This document shows positions 26,074 through 33,211 of a DNA stretch of 64,000 nt, in pieces. This DNA is from Flavobacteriales bacterium (GTDB taxonomy: Bacteria > Bacteroidota > Bacteroidia > Flavobacteriales_F > PHOS-HE28). The stretch is from the NCBI GenBank assembly GCA_016715995.1, contig JADJXF010000008.1:62001-126000 (forward strand), in the 5' to 3' direction. The position numbers were made by a program, and so were the translations under genes. The notes beneath the pieces were generated by a model, which ran no database searches, had not been told where the DNA came from, and saw only the letters and a list, made by a program, of their open reading frames with translations. Each line of letters starts with the position of its first letter. Within the stretch, counting starts at the first letter, position 1.

Positions 26074-26476
26074 GCTCGGGGTAGTTCTCCACAAAGGTCT
26101 GTTGCCTGCAGCGAAGCGAGCACTGCGCATTCTTGCGGCTACAACGGTCCTTGTTGTGCTTCAAGCGGCTGATGCCAAGGGCCAGGACCTCGTACAGGCC
26201 GCAGTGGATGGCCTGACGGACCCATTAACGGCAAGGGAAGCAAGCTTGCTCGTTCAGCAGCATCAAGGGGTGATCATGGCCCGCTTCGATGTGAGCACGC
26301 GGAACATGATGCTGCATGTGCATCCGACCTGCGTTCTGGATGCCGCCACGCTCAATGCGCAATTGCTGCCTTTAGGCATCCAAGTGCGCTGCCTCACCCG
26401 GCGCGATGCTCGAGCGGCCCCCTTCCGGCACATCGATCCCACCCGCTGCGGTGATCAACCTGCACCAGCACGATGA
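26072..26476 (+). CDS. Hypothetical exported protein (134 aa)
   Basis: A 134-residue protein with a long basic and hydrophobic N-terminus ('HKGLLPAAKRALRILAATTVLVVLQAADAKGQ'; quoted as HKGLLPAAKRALR and ILAATTVLVVLQAADAKGQ), likely a signal peptide cleaved near residue 38. The mature part has 'QHQGVIMARFDVSTRNMMLHV', with the spacing of a ferredoxin-like (HMA-type) beta-alpha-beta unit, but the CxxC metal motif is missing. Function unknown. It is divergent from the mazG-like gene, with which it shares the CATG start region, and its stop overlaps the ATG of the following T9SS gene (ATGA), so those two are probably co-translated. Confidence 0.65.
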   Translation: MLGVVLHKGLLPAAKRALRILAATTVLVVLQAADAKGQDLVQAAVDGLTDPLTAREASLLVQQHQGVIMARFDVSTRNMMLHVHPTCVLDAATLNAQLLPLGIQVRCLTRRDARAAPFRHIDPTRCGDQPAPAR

Positions 26477-28413
26477 TCAGGTCGATGAATGCTTCCATTC
26501 CGCCCAGCACGAAGAGCTGGGCGTGGCTGTTGCTTGTCGCCACCATCGGATTGCCGTGTATTCAAGCGACTGCCCAGTGCACGAACGGTACCGCTTACCT
26601 CACAGTGGCAGCGCCAACGACTCCTAGTCCCGTTACCATCAGCATATGCACCTTCCAGACGGAATACAATACAGTTACTGGCATCGTTGCGGGCCAAACC
26701 TATTCCGTCGGGAGTTCTTGCGGCGGCTACATCACGGTTCGTCGGGGCACCTTTAACGGAGCCGTCGTAGCCAATGGAAACGCGCCGTTGACCTTCACCG
26801 CACCGGTAGCGGGCACCTACTACCTGCACTTCAATACGAACGCGGGATGCGGCACGGCCACCAACTGCTGCACCACCACCATCACCTGCACCTCGTGCAC
26901 CGTCACACCACCGCCCGGCGCATGCACTGCCGTGAACATCCCCAGCCTCCCGGTGGCGGGCCAGGCTGTTGCGTGCCACGCCTCGAACCTGATCACGAGC
27001 GCCAACGTCTTCAGTATCTGCGGCACCGCCAGCACGCTATACCTCGGCGGCAACGAGGCGCTCTACACCGTGACGCCCACCACCACTGGCAGTTACGCGA
27101 TCAACTATGGCGGGCAGACCTGGAGCTCGATATGGGTATTCAGCGGCGCGTGCCCTGCTGCTGGCGGCGCATGCGTGGGCTCGGTATCCAGCTCAACCGC
27201 GACACAGAGCCTCTTGGTCAACATGACCGCAGGCGTGCAGTACTGGATCCTCTTCGACACGTGGCCCACGCCTGCCAGCCCCTGCCCCGGCACATTCAGT
27301 ATTTCCAATGTGCCTCCGCCGGTGGTGGCCAGCGATTGCAATCAGGCGGTGAACGTATGCACCAACATCAACTTCCAGATCGACCCCAACGGATTCGGGA
27401 GCGTCTATGAAATCCCACCCCTGGGTTCCTTGGGGAATCCTGATTATGGGTTGTTCTCCTTGGTTCCGCCATACTACAATCCCTGGGGCACCGCCAATGA
27501 GGGCTGCCTGCGCGCGGGGGAACTCAACAGCACATGGATGGTGGTGAACGTGCTTACAGGCGGCAGCCTCACGTTCACCTTCGGCGGCCTGGGCACCCAG
27601 ACGGGGTACTATGATTGGATCATGTACCCATACAACACCAACGCCTGCACTCAGGTGGCCGCCAACCAGTTGGCACCCGTGCGATGCAATTGGAATGGTG
27701 TTTCGTTCGGCGGAACCGGACTAGAAGCCCCCCCTCCTGCTGGGGGCAATGCCACGAACTTCGAGCCTCCCTTGAACGTGGGCTCGCAGACGCAATGGCT
27801 CATCTGCTTCAGCAATTGGAGCTCGGTGACCACAGCTGTGCCACTGCAGTTCGGAGGCACGGCCGTGGTAAGCTGCTCGCCACTTCCCATGGATCTGATG
27901 CTATTCGATGCGGCGGTGGAGGGACGCACCGTGGAACTGGAATGGCTGACGCTAAGCGAAAGCAATAGCTCAAGGTTCGTCGTGGAACGATCAATGGATG
28001 GCCTGGACTGGACCGACATCGTCATGTTGGCAGCCGCTGGCACATCGCAGCAACCCCTGCTCTATAAAGCGGTTGACGGAAATCCGCTGCAGGGCACGAG
28101 CTACTACCGCCTCCGCATGATCGACCTCGATGGCAGCTACCAGCATTCACTGGTACGAAGCATCACGATGAAGCATTCTTCGCTCTCAATCATTCCGAAT
28201 CCGGCCCAAGGACGCTTCGTGGTTCATGGCATCGGAGACGGCGCTGAAGTACGGTTGATCGATGCGCTCGGACGCCCGGTGCCCAATTCAGTTTCTCGCG
28301 TTTCGGATTCCGCCGTTGAGGTAGAGCCTTGGGGTGTCTCACCCGGCATCTACACTGTGCAGATCATCAGCGATGGCGCTACGAGCTCCTCGCGGGTGCT
28401 GATTGATCGTTGA
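26473..28413 (+). CDS. Secreted protein with T9SS type A sorting domain
   Basis: A 646-residue secreted protein. A signal peptide (about 1-35) ends 'IQATAQ'. The N-terminal region is Thr/Cys-rich with repeated short modules ('AGQTYSVGSSCGGYITVRRG' and 'AGTYYLHFNTNAGCGTATNC'), resembling pre-peptidase-type beta-sandwich repeats. A fibronectin-like module precedes the end ('ELEWLTLSESNSSRFVVERS', 'YYRLRMIDLDGSYQHS'). The last 75 residues are a T9SS sorting domain ('SIIPNPAQGRFVVHG', 'PGIYTVQIISDG'). No catalytic domain is visible; an adhesin or surface structural role is likely. The start at 26473 overlaps the previous stop. Confidence 0.85.
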   Translation: MIRSMNASIPPSTKSWAWLLLVATIGLPCIQATAQCTNGTAYLTVAAPTTPSPVTISICTFQTEYNTVTGIVAGQTYSVGSSCGGYITVRRGTFNGAVVANGNAPLTFTAPVAGTYYLHFNTNAGCGTATNCCTTTITCTSCTVTPPPGACTAVNIPSLPVAGQAVACHASNLITSANVFSICGTASTLYLGGNEALYTVTPTTTGSYAINYGGQTWSSIWVFSGACPAAGGACVGSVSSSTATQSLLVNMTAGVQYWILFDTWPTPASPCPGTFSISNVPPPVVASDCNQAVNVCTNINFQIDPNGFGSVYEIPPLGSLGNPDYGLFSLVPPYYNPWGTANEGCLRAGELNSTWMVVNVLTGGSLTFTFGGLGTQTGYYDWIMYPYNTNACTQVAANQLAPVRCNWNGVSFGGTGLEAPPPAGGNATNFEPPLNVGSQTQWLICFSNWSSVTTAVPLQFGGTAVVSCSPLPMDLMLFDAAVEGRTVELEWLTLSESNSSRFVVERSMDGLDWTDIVMLAAAGTSQQPLLYKAVDGNPLQGTSYYRLRMIDLDGSYQHSLVRSITMKHSSLSIIPNPAQGRFVVHGIGDGAEVRLIDALGRPVPNSVSRVSDSAVEVEPWGVSPGIYTVQIISDGATSSSRVLIDR

Positions 28414-28417
28414 GCGC

Positions 28418-28870
28418 TCATTCCCGCGTCCGGCTATCGATGACGATCGTCACTGGGCCATCATTCACGAGGGACACTTGCATGTTCGCGCCGAACTCCC
28501 CGCTCTTCACCGCTCGGCCGGTAATCTCTACCAAGCGCTGCTTCATGCGCAGGTAGAGCGGTGTGGCCTCCTCTGGCCGCGCAGCGCGGATGTAGCTCGG
28601 ACGATTACCCTTCGCCGTGCTCGCGTGCAAGGTGAATTGGCTGACGAGCAATAATTCACCGGATGCCTGGGTGATGTCCAGGTTCATCACGCCCTCGGCA
28701 TCCGGGAAGATCCGGAGCCGCGCGATCTTCCCGCAGAGCCATTCGAGATCCGTTTCAGCATCGCCCACTTCGATGCCTAGCAGCACGAGCATGCCGGTGT
28801 TGATGCGTGCATGCTCGGTGCCATCAATGCGCACGGCAGCCTCGCTCACCCGTTGCACCACCACCCGCAT
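28418..28870 (-). CDS. dtd: D-aminoacyl-tRNA deacylase
   Basis: A 150-residue enzyme hydrolysing D-aminoacyl-tRNAs. It begins with the family signature 'MRVVVQRVSEAAVRIDG', has the active-site 'LLVSQFTLHASTAKGNRPSY' and ends with 'SLVNDGPVTIVIDSR', the NxGPVT motif. Length is standard. It begins one base after the stop of the phosphatase gene upstream, so they are probably co-transcribed. It converges with the T9SS gene 4 bases away. Confidence 0.95.
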   Translation of the reverse strand: MRVVVQRVSEAAVRIDGTEHARINTGMLVLLGIEVGDAETDLEWLCGKIARLRIFPDAEGVMNLDITQASGELLLVSQFTLHASTAKGNRPSYIRAARPEEATPLYLRMKQRLVEITGRAVKSGEFGANMQVSLVNDGPVTIVIDSRTRE

Positions 28871-28871
28871 C

Positions 28872-29705
28872 CTAGTAGCCGTTCTGCTCGAACCAGAGCC
28901 GCATGCGGGCGTGCTTCTCCGCATCCGTGCCCTTGCCTTGCACGGCATCGCGCCAGGTGCCGTACATGGGGTTCGGAAGCAGGATGAAGTATTGCGAGAG
29001 GCTGTCGCGCATGATGTCCACCGCATCCCGGCCGTAACGGATCGATCGGTCCTTGAAGCGCTCATCGAAGTCGCGCAGTTGATCGCCAACGAAGAGCACG
29101 ATGCGATGAGTGGCGGCAACGCGCGCCCGTCGCTCGGTCTTGTCACTGGCGCCTTCCATCAGGAGCAGATGCGCTTCGTCCGCGAAGGGGAAGCCTAGGT
29201 CGCTCAAGTTCTTCAAGGTGCTCGCTTTCTCCCGGATATCGCGATTGGTGATGTAGAAGACCTCGCATCCTGTGCTCTTGGCGAAGTGGAGGAACTCCTG
29301 CGCTCCTGGGCATGCCTTCGCTTCGGCCATGTCGGTCCACTCGCGCCAGTCATTCTGGTCGAATGTGCGGCCGCGCCTGATGGCGTTCACCTGGTAGGGG
29401 CTGTTGTCGAGGACCGTTTCGTCGATGTCCACCACCACGGCCAGCGGCCTTCGGTCCCATCCACTGCTGTCGGTCATCTGTTTCTTGGCATCGCTGGCCT
29501 GATCCACGGACTCCAATCGCGATGTGGCATACTCATAGGTCTGCAGATAGAGCCAGTACGCCTCCGCCGACGCATGCTGCCAAAGGACGGCGTCCGAGCC
29601 CTGCTGAGCCAGGAGGGCGGCATGATCCAGTTCCGAACTCGTTGAATGCCGCGCGCCCGCGCATCCCATCAGCAGTGCCGTAGCGATGATCGTTGCTGCT
29701 TTCAT
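28872..29705 (-). CDS. 5'-nucleotidase/acid phosphatase lipoprotein, e(P4) family
   Basis: A 277-residue HAD-superfamily phosphatase anchored as a lipoprotein: the signal peptide ends at the lipobox 'ALLMGC' (Cys15). The catalytic DxDET motif is 'VVVDIDETVLDNSPYQ', with 'VFYITNRDIREK' (motif II) and 'LFVGDQLRDF' (motif IV). The family (class C acid phosphatases, lipoprotein e) dephosphorylates nucleoside monophosphates at the envelope so that nucleosides and phosphate can be taken up. It lies upstream of dtd with a single-base gap; functionally the two look unrelated. Confidence 0.92.
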   Translation of the reverse strand: MKAATIIATALLMGCAGARHSTSSELDHAALLAQQGSDAVLWQHASAEAYWLYLQTYEYATSRLESVDQASDAKKQMTDSSGWDRRPLAVVVDIDETVLDNSPYQVNAIRRGRTFDQNDWREWTDMAEAKACPGAQEFLHFAKSTGCEVFYITNRDIREKASTLKNLSDLGFPFADEAHLLLMEGASDKTERRARVAATHRIVLFVGDQLRDFDERFKDRSIRYGRDAVDIMRDSLSQYFILLPNPMYGTWRDAVQGKGTDAEKHARMRLWFEQNGY

Positions 29706-29732
29706 GTTGCTTAAGTATTCATTTGAGATCTG

Positions 29733-30803
29733 TCAATCCAGTCGATAGGGGCTTTCTTCATCCACGCCATTGACCATATCAAGGTAGCTGCGATAACGGC
29801 TTTCAGCAATCTCCCCTTCCTCTACCGACTTCCGGATCGCGCAACCCGGTTCTTCCTTGTGCATGCAGTCGGAGAAGCGGCAGCCGCTCTTCCGACTGAA
29901 CATCTCCGGGAACTGATCGCCGATGTGCTTTGCTTCAATGTCCACTAGCCCGAATCCTTTGATGCCAGGAGTGTCAATCAGGAAGGTTGGAGGTCGAAGG
30001 TTGACTGAGGTTGAAGGTTGAAGGTCTCGGGTTGACGATGGTTGAAGGTTGGGTATCGCTGAATGCGGAATGCCCTCAACCTCCAACCCGCGATGGTCAT
30101 GGGCCTCGGCCCAACCCTCAACCTTCAACTCGTGCATCTCCGCATGCGTGGTGGTGTGCACGCCCTTGCCGCTGGCCTCGCTCACTTCCAGCGTGTGGAG
30201 GTCGAGCGAAGGGTCGATGGCGTTGATGATCGTGCTCTTACCCACACCGCTGTGGCCGGCCAGTAGCGTGACCCGTCCGGTGAGCAACGCCTTCACTTCC
30301 TGAACGCCCTTGCCCTTGAGCGCTGCGGTCATGACCACCCGGTAACCTGCTTCCTGGTATGTATCAACCAACTCGAAGAGCCGTTCCTGCTCCTCCGCGT
30401 CCAGGTCGTCGATCTTGTTCACCACCACCACCGCTGGGACGCGGTACGTCTCCGCCGTCACGAGGAACCGGTCGATGAACCCGAAGGAAGTACGAGGCCG
30501 GGCAATGGTCGCCATCAGCAGCGCCTGATCGAGGTTCGCTGCGATCACGTGCTTGTGGTGACTCAAGTTCACGCTGCGCCGGACTAGGTAATTCTTCCGG
30601 TCGTGCAAGGCGGTGATAGTGCCGGGGTGCTCCGCATCCTGCTGCGGCTCGAATGTGACACGGTCGCCCACCGCCAGTGGATTGGTGCTCGACCAGCCCT
30701 TGATGCGCAGATTGCCGCGCGCCACGCAATCATGCCGCAGGCCATCCTCCGCGCGTACGAGGTAGCGGCTGCCGGTGCTGCGAAGGACGAGGCCGGTTGG
30801 CAT
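29733..30803 (-). CDS. rsgA: Ribosome biogenesis GTPase RsgA with an in-frame repeat insertion
   Basis: A 356-residue circularly permuted GTPase helping mature the 30S subunit. An N-terminal OB fold is followed by G4 'VVVNKIDDLD', G1 'LLAGHSGVGKSTIINAI', G2-side 'GKGVHTTTHAEMHEL', G3 'IDTPGIKGFGL' and the zinc finger 'CRFSDCMHKEEPGC'. Between 'AEMHEL' and 'FLIDTPG', where relatives have only a few residues, there are 47 residues encoded by a dispersed DNA repeat (29981-30130) that keeps the frame. The start at 30803 is chosen over 30830 because it gives a family-like N-terminus (MPTGLVLRSTGSRY) and is preceded by CATCTTTG. It is divergent from gldA. Confidence 0.93.
   Translation of the reverse strand: MPTGLVLRSTGSRYLVRAEDGLRHDCVARGNLRIKGWSSTNPLAVGDRVTFEPQQDAEHPGTITALHDRKNYLVRRSVNLSHHKHVIAANLDQALLMATIARPRTSFGFIDRFLVTAETYRVPAVVVVNKIDDLDAEEQERLFELVDTYQEAGYRVVMTAALKGKGVQEVKALLTGRVTLLAGHSGVGKSTIINAIDPSLDLHTLEVSEASGKGVHTTTHAEMHELKVEGWAEAHDHRGLEVEGIPHSAIPNLQPSSTRDLQPSTSVNLRPPTFLIDTPGIKGFGLVDIEAKHIGDQFPEMFSRKSGCRFSDCMHKEEPGCAIRKSVEEGEIAESRYRSYLDMVNGVDEESPYRLD
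29981..30130. repeat. Dispersed repeat, locus C, inside rsgA
   Basis: About 150 bp. A left arm (29981-30051) has several GGTTGAAGGTTG-type units in direct orientation. A right arm (30073-30130) holds inverted units (CCCTCAACCTCCAACCC and CCAACCCTCAACCTTCAAC). The composition and units match the intergenic repeats before fabD and ugd. It lies wholly within the rsgA reading frame and adds about 43 residues without stops. Confidence 0.8.
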
Positions 30804-30855
30804 GGGGCAAAGATGAGCGCGCCTGCGCACCGCCAGCCGCGAACGCGCACGCTCC

Positions 30856-30863
30856 TACCTTCG
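30856..30863 (+). promoter_or_regulatory. -7 element TACCTTCG for gldA
   Basis: TACCTTCG ends 4 nt before the ATG at 30868, the closest spacing in the window. Confidence 0.55.
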
Positions 30864-30867
30864 CCGC

Positions 30868-31776
30868 ATGTCCATTTCCGTGCGTGGCGCCACAAAGCTC
30901 TATGGGACGCAGAAAGCGCTCGACGGGGCCTCCTTCGAGATCGGCAAGGGCGAGGTGGTCGGCTTCCTGGGACCGAACGGCGCGGGCAAGAGCACGATGA
31001 TGCGCATCATCACCTGCTTCATCCCGCCCACGGCCGGTGAGGTCCAGGTCTGCGGATTCGACACGCGGACGCAGAGCATGGAGGTTCGCCGGCGCGTGGG
31101 CTACCTGCCCGAGCACAATCCGCTCTACCTCGACCTCTACGTGCGCGAGTACCTCGACTTCGTGGCCGGGGTGCATGGGCTGAAGAATCGGACCGCCTTG
31201 GTGAACGACATGGTGGATCGCGTGGGCCTGGGTCCTGAACAGCACAAGCGCATCGGTCAATTGAGCAAGGGCTACCGCCAGCGCGTGGGCCTGGCGCAGG
31301 CCATGATCCACGACCCGCAGGTGCTCATCCTCGACGAGCCGACCAGTGGCCTCGACCCGAATCAGCTCGTTGACATTCGCGCGCTGATCAAGAACCTCGG
31401 CCGCGAGAAGACGGTGATGCTCAGCACCCACATCATGCAGGAGGTGGAGGCCATCTGCGACCGCGTCATCATCATCGACCAGGGCAGGATCGTCGCGGAC
31501 GACAAGGCGAGCACATTGCGCGAACGGCAGATGCAAGGCGCTGTGCTCGAGGTGGAGTTCGATCGGGCGCCGCACGCCAACGACCTGCTTTCCATTCCGG
31601 GGGTGCTCAGCGCCAAGCGCAAGGAGGGAACAACGTGGCTGCTCGCGCACAATGCCGGGAACGATGTGCGACCGGCTGTCTTCGAGTTCGCCGTGAAGGT
31701 GGGCTTGAAAGTGCTCGGGCTCCAGAAGAGCGAGCGGGGGCTCGAAGAAGTTTTCAAGGAGCTTACCGGCAAATAA
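30868..31776 (+). CDS. gldA: Gliding-motility ABC transporter ATP-binding subunit GldA
   Basis: A 302-residue ABC ATPase. Walker A is 'FLGPNGAGKSTMMRIIT', the signature is 'QLSKGYRQRVGLAQAM' and Walker B is 'VLILDEPTSGLDPNQL'. 'VGYLPEHNPLYLDLYVREYL' and 'LSTHIMQEVEAICDRVIIID' match GldA of Flavobacterium closely. GldA works with the membrane components GldF and GldG, which are not in the window; in flavobacteria gldA is often unlinked from gldFG. Needed for gliding in F. johnsoniae; here it signals relationship and possible motility. Confidence 0.9.
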   Translation: MSISVRGATKLYGTQKALDGASFEIGKGEVVGFLGPNGAGKSTMMRIITCFIPPTAGEVQVCGFDTRTQSMEVRRRVGYLPEHNPLYLDLYVREYLDFVAGVHGLKNRTALVNDMVDRVGLGPEQHKRIGQLSKGYRQRVGLAQAMIHDPQVLILDEPTSGLDPNQLVDIRALIKNLGREKTVMLSTHIMQEVEAICDRVIIIDQGRIVADDKASTLRERQMQGAVLEVEFDRAPHANDLLSIPGVLSAKRKEGTTWLLAHNAGNDVRPAVFEFAVKVGLKVLGLQKSERGLEEVFKELTGK

Positions 31777-31839
31777 GGCATTGATCGGTTCCAGGCGAAC
31801 CGCTTCCTTTGCCGCCCTGAAATCCAATCGCGCACGTCC

Positions 31840-33102
31840 ATGCCGTACCTCTTCACCTCCGAATCCGTCAGCGAAGGCCACCCCGACAAGGTCGCTGATC
31901 AGATCAGCGATGCCCTCATCGACCACTTCCTCGCCTTCGACCCGAGCAGCAAGGTGGCTTGCGAAACGCTGGTGACCACCGGACAGGTGGTGCTTGCCGG
32001 TGAAGTGAAGAGCAAGGCCTACCTCGATGTGCAGCAGATCGCCCGCGACGTGATCGAGCGCATCGGCTACACCAAGAGCGAGTACATGTTCGAGGCGCAT
32101 AGCTGCGGCGTGCTCAGTGCCATCCACGAGCAGAGCCCGGACATCAACATGGGCGTGGAGCGCAAGAAACCCGAGGAGCAGGGCGCTGGCGACCAGGGCA
32201 TGATGTTCGGCTACGCTTGCCGCGACACGGACAACTACATGCCGTTGCCGCTGGAGCTGAGCCACCTGCTACTGCGCGAGCTGGCCGCCATCCGCCGCGA
32301 GAAGAACTCGAAGATGCCCTACCTGCGGCCCGACGCCAAAAGCCAGGTGACCATCGAGTACAACGACGACCACACACCGAAGCGCATCGACGCCATCGTG
32401 GTGAGCACGCAGCACGACGACTTCGACAAGGAGGCGCGCATGCTGGCGAAAATCAAGGCTGATGTGATCAGCGTCCTGATTCCTCGTGTGATGAAGAAAC
32501 TGCCCAAGCGGGTGCAAGCCCTCTTCGGCAAGGACATCGCCTACCACATCAACCCCACCGGCAAGTTCGTGATCGGCGGGCCCCACGGCGACACCGGCCT
32601 CACCGGCCGCAAGATCATCGTGGACACCTACGGCGGAAAGGGCGCGCACGGGGGCGGTGCGTTCAGTGGCAAGGATCCCAGCAAGGTTGACCGTAGCGCG
32701 GCTTACGCGGCCCGCCATGTGGCCAAACACCTGGTGGCTGCCGGTGTGTGCGATGAAGTGCTCGTGCAAGTTGCCTACGCGATCGGCGTGGCCAAGCCCG
32801 TAGGCTTCTATGTGAACACCTACGGCACCAGCAAGGTGAAGATGAACGACGGGCTGCTCGCCAAAGTCATCGGCGGGATGAAGGAGTTCGATATGCGTCC
32901 TTACTTCATCGAGCAGCGCTTCGCCCTGCGTACACCGATCTACAGCGAGACCGCTGCGTACGGCCACATGGGTCGCGAGTGTCGGGAGGTCACCAAGACC
33001 TTTGACAACGCCAACCAGAAGACCACGGTGAAGGTGAAGCTCTTCCCGTGGGAGGAGCTGAACGCGGTGGCTGCGGTGAAGAAGGCGTTCAAGCTGGCTT
33101 AG
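31840..33102 (+). CDS. metK: S-adenosylmethionine synthetase
   Basis: A 420-residue enzyme making SAM from methionine and ATP. 'SEGHPDKVADQISDALID' at the start, 'EQGAGDQGMMFGYACRDT' (methionine-loop signature), 'GGPHGDTGLTGRKIIVDTYG' and the P-loop-like 'GGGAFSGKDPSKVDRSAAY' are all present. It is some 30 residues longer than the E. coli enzyme, as is usual in Bacteroidota. The 63-base gap after gldA carries a CTTCCTTTG sequence but no SAM-riboswitch-like structure that I could see. Confidence 0.97.
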   Translation: MPYLFTSESVSEGHPDKVADQISDALIDHFLAFDPSSKVACETLVTTGQVVLAGEVKSKAYLDVQQIARDVIERIGYTKSEYMFEAHSCGVLSAIHEQSPDINMGVERKKPEEQGAGDQGMMFGYACRDTDNYMPLPLELSHLLLRELAAIRREKNSKMPYLRPDAKSQVTIEYNDDHTPKRIDAIVVSTQHDDFDKEARMLAKIKADVISVLIPRVMKKLPKRVQALFGKDIAYHINPTGKFVIGGPHGDTGLTGRKIIVDTYGGKGAHGGGAFSGKDPSKVDRSAAYAARHVAKHLVAAGVCDEVLVQVAYAIGVAKPVGFYVNTYGTSKVKMNDGLLAKVIGGMKEFDMRPYFIEQRFALRTPIYSETAAYGHMGRECREVTKTFDNANQKTTVKVKLFPWEELNAVAAVKKAFKLA

Positions 33103-33211
33103 ACCCGGCCTCAGTCGCATTCTTCCGGTCGGTGACGACTCTACAACGTCCCTTCCAGGTTAACATCGCCATAGACTTGGCGGCCTTTTCCAAATTGGCA
33201 ATATTGCGTGC

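Noticed and set aside
31777..31839. Possible SAM riboswitch before metK
   Set aside because: The 63-base gap is too short and shows only a small GGTTC/GAACC hairpin; no SAM-I or SAM-II core is visible.
30730..32265. A 511-codon open frame antisense to gldA and metK
   Set aside because: The translation has no recognisable domain and is His/Ala/Leu-rich, as expected from the complement of GC-biased codons. Similar long antisense frames lie opposite serS-rplU (35723-37210), the TPR gene (38619-40019) and mgtE (41303-42574).
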